Source: Euwallacea fornicatus
Lineage: Eukaryota; Arthropoda; Insecta; Coleoptera; Curculionidae
Direction: 5' to 3'
Assembly (NCBI RefSeq): GCF_040115645.1
Contig: NW_027096019.1
Span: forward strand, 124,001 to 188,000
DNA: 64,000 nucleotides
Shown: positions 28,563-42,400 of the stretch, piece by piece
Layout of the letters: each line of letters opens with the position of its first letter
How positions within the stretch are numbered: the first letter of the stretch is position 1
The notes under the pieces: generated by a model
What the model was told of the DNA's origin: nothing
The model's input: the letters and a program-made list of their open reading frames with translations, nothing else
Database searches by the model: none
Program-made: the position numbers and the translations under genes

Positions 28563-31500
28563 TTCATTGTATCTTGGTGAGTTTTCTAGAAAACGAGTAA
28601 TTTATGTGCACAAACATACTTCTTTCGTGGCTTTTCAAGTTTTGAACCTCCGTAACTTCGGCAAATGAGCTCCAACTACCTTCAAAGTTTGACCACAGGA
28701 TCACCTCGACGAGTAATTTAACACGACTAATAAGGCTTCATTGTATCTTGGTGAGTTTTCCAGAAAACGAGTAATTTATGTGCACAAATACACTTCTTTC
28801 GTGACTTTTCAAGATTTGAACCTCCGTAACTTCGGCAAATGAGCTCCAAATCGCTTCAAAATTTTACCACAGAATCACATCAACGAGCTCTTTCACACGA
28901 CTAAGAAGGCTTCATTGTATCTTGGTGAGTTTTCTAGAAAACGAGTAATTTATGTGCTCAAACACACATCTTTCGTGACCTTTCAAGATTTGAAACTCCG
29001 TAACTTCGGCAAATGTGCTTCAAATTCCGTCAAAAATTGATCATAGAATCACCTCGTTGAGCTCTTCATCATGTCTCAGAAGGCTTCATTGTATCTTGGT
29101 GAGTTTTCTAGAAAACGAGTAATTTATGTGCTCAAACACACATCTTTCGTGACTTTTCAAGTTTTGAACCTACGTAACTTCGGCAAATGTGCTTCGAATT
29201 GCTTAAAAAATTGATCATAGAATCACCTCGTTGAGCTCTTCATCATGACTCATAAGACTTCATTATATCTTGGTGAGTTTTCTAGAAAACGAGTAATTTA
29301 TGTGCTCAAACATACTTCTTTCGTGACTTTTCAAGCTTTGAACCTCCGTAACTTCGGCAAATGAGCTCCAACTACCTTCAAAGTTTGACCACAGGATCAC
29401 CTCGACGAGTACTTTAACACGACTAATAAGGCTTCATTGTATCTTGGTGAGTTTTCTAGAAAACGAGTAATTTATGTGCTCAAACACACATCTTTCGTGA
29501 CTTTTCAAGCTTTGAACCTCCGTAACTTCGGCAAATGAGCTCCAACTACCTTCAAACTTTGACCACAGAATCACCTCGACGAGCTCTTTAACTTGACAAA
29601 TGAGGCTTCATTGTATCTTGGTGAGTTTTCCAGAAAAAGAGTAATTTATGTGCACAAACATACTTCTTTCGTGACTTTTCAAGTTTTGAACCTACGTAAC
29701 TTCGGCAAATGAGCTCCAACTACCTTCAAAATTTGACCACAGAATCACCTCGACGAGCTCTTTAACATGACAAATGAGGCTTCATTGTATCTTGGTGAGT
29801 TTTCTAGAAAACGAGTAATTTATGTACACTAACACACTTCTTTCGTGACTTTTCAAGATTTGAACCTCCGTAACTTCGGCAAATGAGCTCCAAATCGCTT
29901 CAAAATTTTACCACAGAATCACATCGACGAACTCTTGTTAACACAGTTAAGAAGGCTTCATTGTATTTTGGTGAGTTTTCTAGAAAACGAGTAATTTATG
30001 TGCACAAACACACTTCGTTCGTGACTTTTCAAGCTTTGAACCTCCGTAACTTCGGCAAAGGAGCTTCAAATACCTTCAAAATTTTACCACAGAATCACAT
30101 CGACGAACTCTTGTTAACACAGTTAAGAAGGCTTCATTGTATCTTGGTGAGTTTTCTAGAAAACGAGTGATTTATGTGCACAAACACACTTCTTTCGTGA
30201 CTTTTCAAGCTTTGAACCTCCGTAACTTCGGCAAATGTGCTTCAAATTGCTTAAAAAATTGATCATAGAATCACCTCGTTGAGCTCTTCATCATGACTCA
30301 TAAGGCTTCATTGCATCTTGGTGAGTTTTCTAGAAAACGAGTAATTTATGTGCTCAAACACACATCTTTCGTGACTTTTCAAGTTTTGAACCTACGTAAC
30401 TTCGGCAAATGAGCTCCAACTACCTTCAAAGTTTGACCACAGGATCACCTCGACGAGTAATTTAACACGACTAATAAGGCTTCATTGTATCTTGGTGAGT
30501 TTTCTAGAAAACGAGTAATTTATGTGCTCAAACACACATCTTTCGTGACTTTTCAAGCTTTGAACCTCCGTAACTTCGGCAAATGAGCTCCAACTACCTT
30601 CAAACTTTGACCACAGAATCACCTCGACGAGCTCTTTAACTTGACAAATGAGGCTTCATTGTATCTTGGTGAGTTTTCCAGAAAAAGAGTAATTTATGTG
30701 CATAAACATACTTCTTTCGTGACTTTTCAAGTTTTGAACCTACGTAACTTCGGCAAATGAGCTCCAACTACCTTCAAAATTTGACCACAGAATCACCTCG
30801 ACGAGCTCTTTCACACGACTAAGACGACTTCATTGTATCTTGGTGAGTTTTCTAGAAAACGAGTAATTTATGTGCACAAACATACTTCTTTCGTGGCTTT
30901 TCAAGTTTTGAACCTCCGTAACTTCGGCAAATGAGCTCCAACTACCTTCAAAGTTTGACCACAGGATCACCTCGACGAGTAATTTAACACGACTAATAAG
31001 GCTTCATTGTATCTTGGTGAGTTTTCCAGAAAACGAGTAATTTATGTGCACAAATACACTTCTTTCGTGACTTTTCAAGATTTGAACCTCCGTAACTTCG
31101 GCAAATGAGCTCCAAATCGCTTCAAAATTTTACCACAGAATCACATCAACGAGCTCTTTCACACGACTAAGAAGGCTTCATTGTATCTTGGTGAGTTTTC
31201 TAGAAAACGAGTAATTTATGTGCTCAAACACACATCTTTCGTGACCTTTCAAGATTTGAAACTCCGTAACTTCGGCAAATGTGCTTCAAATTCCGTCAAA
31301 AATTGATCATAGAATCACCTCGTTGAGCTCTTCATCATGTCTCAGAAGGCTTCATTGTATCTTGGTGAGTTTTCTAGAAAACGAGTAATTTATGTGCTCA
31401 AACACACATCTTTCGTGACTTTTCAAGTTTTGAACCTACGTAACTTCGGCAAATGTGCTTCGAATTGCTTAAAAAATTGATCATAGAATCACCTCGTTGA

Positions 31501-33078
31501 GCTCTTCATCATGACTCATAAGACTTCATTATATCTTGGTGAGTTTTCTAGAAAACGAGTAATTTATGTGCTCAAACATACTTCTTTCGTGACTTTTCAA
31601 GCTTTGAACCTCCGTAACTTCGGCAAATGAGCTCCAACTACCTTCAAAGTTTGACCACAGGATCACCTCGACGAGTACTTTAACACGACTAATAAGGCTT
31701 CATTGTATCTTGGTGAGTTTTCTAGAAAACGAGTAATTTATGTGCTCAAACACACATCTTTCGTGACTTTTCAAGCTTTGAACCTCCGTAACTTCGGCAA
31801 ATGAGCTCCAACTACCTTCAAACTTTGACCACAGAATCACCTCGACGAGCTCTTTAACTTGACAAATGAGGCTTCATTGTATCTTGGTGAGTTTTCCAGA
31901 AAAAGAGTAATTTATGTGCACAAACATACTTCTTTCGTGACTTTTCAAGTTTTGAACCTACGTAACTTCGGCAAATGAGCTCCAACTACCTTCAAAATTT
32001 GACCACAGAATCACCTCGACGAGCTCTTTAACATGACAAATGAGGCTTCATTGTATCTTGGTGAGTTTTCTAGAAAACGAGTAATTTATGTGCACTAACA
32101 CACTTCTTTCGTGACTTTTCAAGATTTGAACCTCCGTAACTTCGGCAAATGAGCTCCAAATCGCTTCAAAATTTTACCACAGAATCACATCGACGAACTC
32201 TTGTTAACACAGTTAAGAAGGCTTCATTGTATTTTGGTGAGTTTTCTAGAAAACGAGTAATTTATGTGCACAAACACACTTCGTTCGTGACTTTTCAAGC
32301 TTTGAACCTCCGTAACTTCGGCAAAGGAGCTTCAAATACCTTCAAAATTTTACCACAGAATCACATCGACGAACTCTTGTTAACACAGTTAAGAAGGCTT
32401 CATTGTATCTTGGTGAGTTTTCTAGAAAACGAGTGATTTATGTGCACAAACACACTTCTTTCGTGACTTTTCAAGCTTTGAACCTCCGTAACTTCGGCAA
32501 ATGTGCTTCAAATTGCTTAAAAAATTGATCATAGAATCACCTCGTTGAGCTCTTCATCATGACTCATAAGGCTTCATTGCATCTTGGTGAGTTTTCTAGA
32601 AAACGAGTAATTTATGTGCTCAAACACACATCTTTCGTGACTTTTCAAGTTTTGAACCTACGTAACTTCGGCAAATGAGCTCCAACTACCTTCAAAGTTT
32701 GACCACAGGATCACCTCGACGAGTAATTTAACACGACTAATAAGGCTTCATTGTATCTTGGTGAGTTTTCTAGAAAACGAGTAATTTATGTGCTCAAACA
32801 CACATCTTTCGTGACTTTTCAAGCTTTGAACCTCCGTAACTTCGGCAAATGAGCTCCAACTACCTTCAAACTTTGACCACAGAATCACCTCGACGAGCTC
32901 TTTAACTTGACAAATGAGGCTTCATTGTATCTTGGTGAGTTTTCCAGAAAAAGAGTAATTTATGTGCACAAACATACTTCTTTCGTGACTTTTCAAGTTT
33001 TGAACCTACGTAACTTCGGCAAATGAGCTCCAACTACCTTCAAAATTTGACCACAGAATCACCTCGACGAGCTCTTTA
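28420..33078. repeat. Higher-order repeat D, 13 monomers (2266 bp)
   Basis: Two copies, about 28420-30685 and 30686-33078 (slightly past two full units), at offset 2266 bp (13 x 174 plus two 176-bp monomers). Shared markers are ttcgtggctt at 28624 and 30890, gagtacttt near 29407 and 31673, and ttgcatcttg near 30311 and 32577. Part of the unit, about 30830-32090, reappears at 43030-44290. No gene. Confidence 0.87.
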
Positions 33079-33404
33079 ACATGACAAATGAGGCTTTATT
33101 GTATCTTGGTGAGTTTTCTAGAAAACGAGTAATTTATGTGCTCAAACATACTTCTTTCGTGACTTTTCAAGCTTTGAACCTCCGTAACTTCGGCAAATGA
33201 GCTCCAACTACCTTCAAAATTTGACCACAGAATCACCTCGACGAGATCTTTAACATGACAAATGAGGCTTCATTGTATCTTGGTGAGTTTTCTAGAAAAC
33301 GAGTAATTTATGTACACTAACACACTTCTTTCGTGACTTTTCAAGATTTGAACCTCCGTAACTTCGGCAAATGAGCTCCAAATCGCTTCAAAATTTTACC
33401 ACAG

Positions 33405-36401
33405 AATCACATCGACGAACTCTTGTTAACACAGTTAAGAAGGCTTCATTGTATTTTGGTGAGTTTTCTAGAAAACGAGTAATTTATGTGCACAAACACA
33501 CTTCGTTCGTGACTTTTCAAGCTTTGAACCTCCGTAACTTCGGCAAAGGAGCTTCAAATACCTTCAAAATTTTACCACAGAATCACATCGACGAACTCTT
33601 GTTAACACAGTTAAGAAGGCTTCATTGTATCTTGGTGAGTTTTCTAGAAAACGAGTGATTTATGTGCACAAACACACTTCTTTCGTGACTTTTCAAGCTT
33701 TGAACCTCCGTAACTTCGGCAAATGTGCTTCAAATTGCTTAAAAAATTGATCATAGAATCACCTCGTTGAGCTCTTCATCATGACTCATAAGGCTTCATT
33801 GCATCTTGGTGAGTTTTCTAGAAAACGAGTAATTTATGTGCTCAAACACACATCTTTCGTGACTTTTCAAGTTTTGAACCTACGTAACTTCGGCAAATGA
33901 GCTCCAACTACCTTCAAAGTTTGACCACAGGATCACCTCGACGAGTAATTTAACACGACTAATAAGGCTTCATTGTATCTTGGTGAGTTTTCTAGAAAAC
34001 GAGTAATTTATGTGCTCAAACACACATCTTTCGTGACTTTTCAAGCTTTGAACCTCCGTAACTTCGGCAAATGAGCTCCAACTACCTTCAAACTTTGACC
34101 ACAGAATCACCTCGACGAGCTCTTTAACTTGACAAATGAGGCTTCATTGTATCTTGGTGAGTTTTCCAGAAAAAGAGTAATTTATGTGCATAAACATACT
34201 TCTTTCGTGACTTTTCAAGTTTTGAACCTACGTAACTTCGGCAAATGAGCTCCAACTACCTTCAAAATTTGACCACAGAATCACCTCGACGAGCTCTTTC
34301 ACACGACTAAGACGGCTTCATTATATCTTGGTGAGTTTTCTAGAAAACGAGTAATTTATGTGCACAAACATACTTCTTTCGTGACTTTTCAAGTTTTGAA
34401 CCTACGTAACTTCGGCAAATGAGCTCCAACTACCTTCAAAATTTGACCACAGAATCACATCGACGAACTCTTGTTAACACAGTTAAGAAGGCTTCATTGT
34501 ATTTTGGTGAGTTTTCTAGAAAACGAGTAATTTATGTGCACAAACACACTTCGTTCGTGACTTTTCAAGCTTTGAACCTCCGTAACTTCGGCAAAGGAGC
34601 TTCAAATACCTTCAAAATTTTACCACAGAATCACATCGACGAACTCTTGTTAACACAGTTAAGAAGGCTTCATTGTATCTTGGTGAGTTTTCTAGAAAAC
34701 GAGTGATTTATGTGCACAAACACACTTCTTTCGTGACTTTTCAAGCTTTGAACCTCCGTAACTTCGGCAAATGTGCTTCAAATTGCTTAAAAAATTGATC
34801 ATAGAATCACCTCGTTGAGCTCTTCATCATGACTCATAAGGCTTCATTGCATCTTGGTGAGTTTTCTAGAAAACGAGTAATTTATGTGCTCAAACACACA
34901 TCTTTCGTGACTTTTCAAGTTTTGAACCTACGTAACTTCGGCAAATGAGCTCCAACTACCTTCAAAGTTTGACCACAGGATCACCTCGACGAGTAATTTA
35001 ACACGACTAATAAGGCTTCATTGTATCTTGGTGAGTTTTCTAGAAAACGAGTAATTTATGTGCTCAAACACACATCTTTCGTGACTTTTCAAGCTTTGAA
35101 CCTCCGTAACTTCGGCAAATGAGCTCCAACTACCTTCAAACTTTGACCACAGAATCACCTCGACGAGCTCTTTAACTTGACAAATGAGGCTTCATTGTAT
35201 CTTGGTGAGTTTTCCAGAAAAAGAGTAATTTATGTGCACAAACATACTTCTTTCGTGACTTTTCAAGTTTTGAACCTACGTAACTTCGGCAAATGAGCTC
35301 CAACTACCTTCAAAATTTGACCACAGAATCACCTCGACGAGCTCTTTAACATGACAAATGAGGCTTCATTGTATCTTGGTGAGTTTTCTAGAAAACGAGT
35401 AATTTATGTGCACTAACACACTTCTTTCGTGACTTTTCAAGATTTGAACCTCCGTAACTTCGGCAAATGAGCTCCAAATCGCTTCAAAATTTTACCACAG
35501 AATCACATCGACGAACTCTTGTTAACACAGTTAAGAAGGCTTCATTGTATTTTGGTGAGTTTTCTAGAAAACGAGTAATTTATGTGCACAAACACACTTC
35601 GTTCGTGACTTTTCAAGCTTTGAACCTCCGTAACTTCGGCAAAGGAGCTTCAAATACCTTCAAAATTTTACCACAGAATCACATCGACGAACTCTTGTTA
35701 ACACAGTTAAGAAGGCTTCATTGTATCTTGGTGAGTTTTCTAGAAAACGAGTGATTTATGTGCACAAACACACTTCTTTCGTGACTTTTCAAGCTTTGAA
35801 CCTCCGTAACTTCGGCAAATGTGCTTCAAATTGCTTAAAAAATTGATCATAGAATCACCTCGTTGAGCTCTTCATCATGACTCATAAGGCTTCATTGCAT
35901 CTTGGTGAGTTTTCTAGAAAACGAGTAATTTATGTGCTCAAACACACATCTTTCGTGACTTTTCAAGTTTTGAACCTACGTAACTTCGGCAAATGAGCTC
36001 CAACTACCTTCAAAGTTTGACCACAGGATCACCTCGACGAGTAATTTAACACGACTAATAAGGCTTCATTGTATCTTGGTGAGTTTTCTAGAAAACGAGT
36101 AATTTATGTGCTCAAACACACATCTTTCGTGACTTTTCAAGCTTTGAACCTCCGTAACTTCGGCAAATGAGCTCCAACTACCTTCAAACTTTGACCACAG
36201 AATCACCTCGACGAGCTCTTTAACTTGACAAATGAGGCTTCATTGTATCTTGGTGAGTTTTCCAGAAAAAGAGTAATTTATGTGCACAAACATACTTCTT
36301 TCGTGACTTTTCAAGTTTTGAACCTACGTAACTTCGGCAAATGAGCTCCAACTACCTTCAAAATTTGACCACAGAATCACCTCGACGAGCTCTTTAACAT
36401 G
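33405..36401. repeat. Five-monomer block repeated every 1048 bp
   Basis: A block of about 900 bp begins at 33405, 34453 and 35501. It also begins, within repeat D, at 29917 and 32183, giving five copies. Each starts with two consecutive 176-bp monomers, then a tgtgcttcaaattgctt monomer, a ttgcatcttg monomer, and monomers with aaactttgacc and aaaaagagt. A sixth, diverged copy of the double-176 start lies near 42120. The 1048-bp spacing is 6 x 174 + 4, with the sixth monomer position variable between copies. No gene. Confidence 0.85.
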
Positions 36402-37712
36402 ACAAATGAGGCTTTATTGTATCTTGGTGAGTTTTCTAGAAAACGAGTAATTTATGTGCTCAAACATACTTCTTTCGTGACTTTTCAAGCTTTGAACCTC
36501 CGTAACTTCGGCAAATGAGCTCCAACTACCTTCAAAATTTGACCACAGAATCACCTCGACGAGATCTTTAACATGACAAATGAGGCTTCATTGTATCTTG
36601 GTGAGTTTTCTAGAAAACGAGTAATTTATGTGCTCAAACATACTTCTTTCGTGACTTTTCAAGCTTTGAACCTCCGTAACTTCGGCAAATGAGCTCCAAC
36701 TACCTTCAAAATTTGACCACAGAATCACCTCGACGAGCTCTTTAACATGACAAATGAGGCTTTATTGTATCTTGGTGAGTTTTCTAGAAAACGAGTAATT
36801 TATGTGCACAAACATACTTCTTTCGTGACTTTTCAAGTTTTGAACCTCCGTAACTTCGGCAAATGAGCTCCAACTACCTTCAAAGTTTGACCACAGGATC
36901 ACCTCGACGAGTAATTTAACACGACTAATAAGGCTTCATTGTATCTTGGTGAGTTTTCTAGAAAACGAGTAATTTATGTGCTCAAACACACATCTTTCGT
37001 GACTTTTCAAGCTTTGAACCTCCGTAACTTCGGCAAAAGAGCTCCAACTACATTCAATCTTTGACCACAGAATCACCTCGACGAGCTCTTTAACTTGACA
37101 AATGAGGCTTCATTGTATCTTGGTGAGTTTTCTAGAAAACGAGTAATTTATGTGCACAAACATACTTCTTTCGTGGCTTTTCAAGTTTTGAACCTCCGTA
37201 ACTTCGGCAAATGAGCTCCAACTACCTTCAAAGTTTGACCACAGGATCACATCGACGAGTAATGTAACACGACTAATAAGGCTTCATTGTATCTTGGTGA
37301 GTTTTCCAGAAAACGAGTAATTTATGTGCACAAATACACTTCTTTCGTGACTTTTCAAGATTTGAACCTCCGTAACTTCGGCAAATGAGCTCCAAATCGC
37401 TTCAAAATTTTACCACAGAATCACATCAACGAGCTCTTTCACACGACTAAGAAGGCTTCATTGTATCTTGGTGAGTTTTCTAGAAAACGAGTAATTTATG
37501 TGCTCAAACACACATCTTTCGTGACCTTTCAAGATTTGAAACTCCGTAACTTCGGCAAATGTGCTTCAAATTCCGTCAAAAATTGATCATAGAATCACCT
37601 CGTTGAGCTCTTCATCATGTCTCAGAAGGCTTCATTGTATCTTGGTGAGTTTTCTAGAAAACGAGTAATTTATGTGCTCAAACACACATCTTTCGTGACC
37701 TTTCAAGATTTG
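36402..37712. repeat. Satellite, irregular monomers
   Basis: Seven to eight monomers of mixed class. The part near 37100-37650 is a partial copy of sequence also seen near 28600, 30870 and 43060 (shared caaatacac variant). No gene. Confidence 0.78.
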
Positions 37713-39494
37713 AACCTCCGTAACTTCGGCAAATGAGCTCCAACTACCTTCAAAGTTTGACCACAGGATCACCTCGACGAGTAATTTAACACGACTAATA
37801 AGGCTTCATTGTATCTTGGTGAGTTTTCCAGAAAACGAGTAATTTATGTGCACAAACACACTTCTTTCGTGACTTTTCAAGATTTGAACCTCCGTAACTT
37901 CGGCAAATGAGCTCCAAATCGCTTCAAAATTTTACCACAGAATCACATCAACGAGCTCTTTCACACGACTAAGAAGGCTTCATTGTATCTTGGTGAGTTT
38001 TCTAGAAAACGAGTAATTTATGTGCTCAAACACACATCTTTCGTGACCTTTCAAGATTTGAACCTCCGTAACTTCGGCAAATGAGCTCCAACTACCTTCA
38101 AAGTGTGACCACAGGATCACCTCGACGAGTAATTTAACACGACTAATAAGGCTTCATTGTATCTTGGTGAGTTTTCTAGAAAACGAGTGATTTATGTGCA
38201 CAAACACACTTCGTTCGTGACTTTTCAAGCTTTGAACCTCCGTAACTTCGGCAAAGGAGCTTCAAATACCTTCAAAATTTGACCACAGAATCACCTCGAC
38301 GAGCTCTTTAACATGACTAATGAGGCTTCATTGTATCTTGGTGAGTTTTCTAGAAAACGAGTAATTTATGTGCTCAAACATACTTCTTTCGTGACTTTTC
38401 AAGCTTTGAACTTCCGTAACTTCGGCAAATGAGCTCCAACTACCTTCAAAATTTGACCACAGAATCACCTCGACGAGCTCTTTCACACGACTAAGACGGC
38501 TTCATTGTATCTTGGTGAGTTTTCTAGAAAACGAGTAATTTATGTGCACAAACATACTTCTTTCGTGACTTTTCAAGTTTTGAACCTCCGTAACTTCGGC
38601 AAATGAGCTCCAACTACCTTCAAAGTTTGAACACAGGATCACCTCGACGAGTAATTTAACACGACTAATAAGGCTTCATTGTATCTTGGTGAGTTTTCCA
38701 GAAAACGAGTAATTTATGTGCACAAACACACTTCTTTCGTGACTTTTCAAGATTTGAACCTCCGTAACTTCGGCAAATGAGCTCCAAATCGCTTCAAAAT
38801 TTTACCACAGAATCACATCAACGAGCTCTTTCACACGACTAAGAAGGCTTCATTGTATCTTGGTGAGTTTTCTAGAAAACGAGTAATTTATGTGCTCAAA
38901 CACACATCTTTCGTGACCTTTCAAGATTTGAACCTCCGTAACTTCGGCAAATGAGCTCCAACTACCTTCAAAGTGTGACCACAGGATCACCTCGACGAGT
39001 AATTTAACACGACTAATAAGGCTTCATTGTATCTTGGTGAGTTTTCTAGAAAACGAGTGATTTATGTGCACAAACACACTTCGTTCGTGACTTTTCAAGC
39101 TTTGAACCTCCGTAACTTCGGCAAAGGAGCTTCAAATACCTTCAAAATTTGACCACAGAATCACCTCGACGAGCTCTTTAACATGACTAATGAGGCTTCA
39201 TTGTATCTTGGTGAGTTTTCTAGAAAACGAGTAATTTATGTGCTCAAACATACTTCTTTCGTGACTTTTCAAGCTTTGAACTTCCGTAACTTCGGCAAAT
39301 GAGCTCCAACTACCTTCAAAATTTGACCACAGAATCACCTCGACGAGCTCTTTCACACGACTAAGACGGCTTCATTGTATCTTGGTGAGTTTTCTAGAAA
39401 ACGAGTAATTTATGTGCACAAACATACTTCTTTCGTGACTTTTCAAGTTTTGAACCTCCGTAACTTCGGCAAATGAGCTCCAACTACCTTCAAA
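37713..39494. repeat. Higher-order repeat F, 5 monomers (870 bp)
   Basis: Two copies at offset 870 bp (5 x 174). Shared private mutations are aagtgtgacc at 38101 and 38971, and aacttccgta near 38410 and 39280. A difference is tttgaccac in copy 1 (about 37756) against tttgaacac in copy 2 (about 38626). No gene. Confidence 0.87.
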
Positions 39495-42400
39495 ATTTGA
39501 CCACAGAATCACCTCGACGAGCTCTTTCACACGACTAAGACGGCTTCATTGTATCTTGGTGAGTTTTCTAGAAAACGAGTAATTTATGTGCTCAAACACA
39601 CATCTTTCGTGACTTTTCAAGCTTTGAACCTCCGTAACTTCGGCAAAAGAGCTCCAACTACCTTCAATCTTTGACCACAGAATCACCTCGACGAGCTCTT
39701 TAACTTGACAAATGAGGCTTCATTGTATCTTGGTGAGTTTTCTAGAAAACGAGTAATTTATGTGCACAAACATACTTTTTTCGTGGCTTTTCAAGTTTTG
39801 AACCTCCGTAACTTCGGCAAATGAGCTCCAACTACCTTCAAAGTTTGACCACAGGATCACCTCGACGAGTAATTTAACACGACTAATAAGGCTTCATTGT
39901 ATCTTGGTGAGTTTTCCAGAAAACGAGTAATTTATGTGCACAAACACACTTCTTTCGTGACTTTTCAAGATTTGAACCTCCGTAACTTCGGCAAATGAGC
40001 TCCAAATCGCTTCAAAATTTTACCACAGAATCACATCAACGAGCTCTTTCACACGACTAAGAAGGCTTCATTGTATCTTGGTGAGTTTTCTAGAAAACGA
40101 GTAATTTATGTGCTCAAACACACATCTTTCGTGACCTTTCAAGATTTGAAACTCCGTAACTTCGGCAAATGTGCTTCAAATTCCGTCAAAAATTGATCAT
40201 AGAATCACCTCGTTGAGCTCTTCATCATGTCTCAGAAGGCTTCATTGTATCTTGGTGAGTTTTCTAGAAAACGAGTAATTTATGTGCTCAAACACACATC
40301 TTTCGTGACTTTCCAAGTTTTGAACCTACGTAACTTCGGCAAATGTGCTTCGAATTGCTTAAAAAATTGATCATAGAATCACCTCGTTGAGCTCTTCATC
40401 ATGACTCATAAGACTTCATTATATCTTGGTGAGTTTTCTAGAAAACGAGTAATTTATGTGCTCAAACATACTTCTTTCGTGACTTTTCAAGCTTTGAACC
40501 TCCGTAACTTCGGCAAATGAGCTCCAACTACCTTCAAAATTTGACCACAGAATCACCTCCACGAGTAATTTAACACGACTAATAAGGCTTCATTGTATCT
40601 TGGTGAGTTTTCCAGAAAAAGAGTAATTTATGTGCACAAACATACTTCTTTCGTGACTTTTCAAGTTTTGAACCTACGTAACTTCGGCAAATGAGCTCCA
40701 ACTACCTTCAAAATTTGACCACAGAATCACCTCGACGAGCTCTTTCACACGACTAAGACGGCTTCATTGTATCTTGGTGAGTTTTCTAGAAAACGAGTAA
40801 TTTATGTGCACAAACATACTTCTTTCGTGACTTTTCAAGTTTTGAACCTCCGTAACTTCGGCAAATGAGCTCCAACTACCTTCAAAGTTTGACCACAGGA
40901 TCACCTCGACGAGTAATTTAACACGACTAATAAGGCTTCATTGTATCTTGGTGAGTTTTCTAGAAAACGAGTAATTTATGTGCTCAAACACACATCTTTC
41001 GTGACTTTTCAAGCTTTGAACCTCCGTAACTTCGGCAAATGAGCTCCAACTACCTTCAAACTTTGACCACAGAATCACCTCGACGAGCTCTTTAACTTGA
41101 CAAATGAGGCTTCATTGTATCTTGGTGAGTTTTCCAGAAAAAGAGTAATTTATGTGCACAAACATACTTCTTTCGTGACTTTTCAAGTTTTGAACCTACG
41201 TAACTTCGGCAAATGAGCTCCAACTACCTTCATAATTTGACCACAGAATCACCTCGACGAGCTCTTTAACATGACAAATGAGGCTTTATTGTATCTTGGT
41301 GAGTTTTCTAGAAAACGAGTAATTTATGTGCTCAAACATACTTCTTTCGTGACTTTTCAAGCTTTGAACCTCCGTAACTTCGGCAAATGAGCTCCAACTA
41401 CCTTCAAAATTTGACCACAGAATCACCTCGACGAGCTCTTTAACATGACAAATGAGGCTTTATTGTATCTTGGTGAGTTTTCTAGAAAACGAGTAATTTA
41501 TGTGCACAAACCTACTTCTTTCGTGACTTTTCAAGTTTTGAACCTCCGTAACTTCGGCAAATGAGCTCCAACTACCTTCAAAGTTTGACCACAGGATCAC
41601 CTCGACGAGTAATTTAACACGACTAATAAGGCTTCATTGTATCTTGGTGAGTTTTCTAGAAAACGAGTAATTTATGTGCACAAACACACTTCTTTCGTGA
41701 CTTTTCAAGCTTTGAACCTCCGTAACTTCGGCAAATGTGCTTCAAATTGCTTAAAAAATTGATCATAGAATCACCTCGTTGAGCTCTTCATCATGACTCA
41801 TAAGGCTTCATTGTTTCTTGGTGAGTTTTCTAGAAAACGAGTAATTTATGTGCTCAAACATACTTCTTTCGTGACTTTTCAAGCTTTGAACCTCCGTAAC
41901 TTCGGCAAATGAGCTCCAACTACCTTCAAAATTTGACCACAGGATCACCTCGACGAGTAATTTAACACGACTAATAAGGCTTCATTGTATCTTGGTGAGT
42001 TTTCCAGAAAACGAGTAATTTATGTGCACAAACACACTTCTTTCGTGACTTTTCAAGATTTGAACCTCCGTAACTTCGGCAAATGAGCTCCAAATCGCTT
42101 CAAAATTTTACCACAGAATCACATCGACGAACTCTTGTTAACACAGTTAAGAAGGCTTCATTGTATTTTGGTGAGTTTTCTAGAAAACGAGTAATTTATG
42201 TGCACAAACACACTTCGTTCGTGACTTTTCAAGCTTTGAACCTCCGTAACTTCGACAAAGGAGCTTCAAATACCTTCAAAATTTTACCACAGAATCACAT
42301 CGACGAACTCTTGTTAACACAGTTAAGAAGGCTTCATTGTATCTTGGTGAGTTTTCTAGAAAACGAGTGATTTATGTGCACAAACACACTTCTTTCGTGA

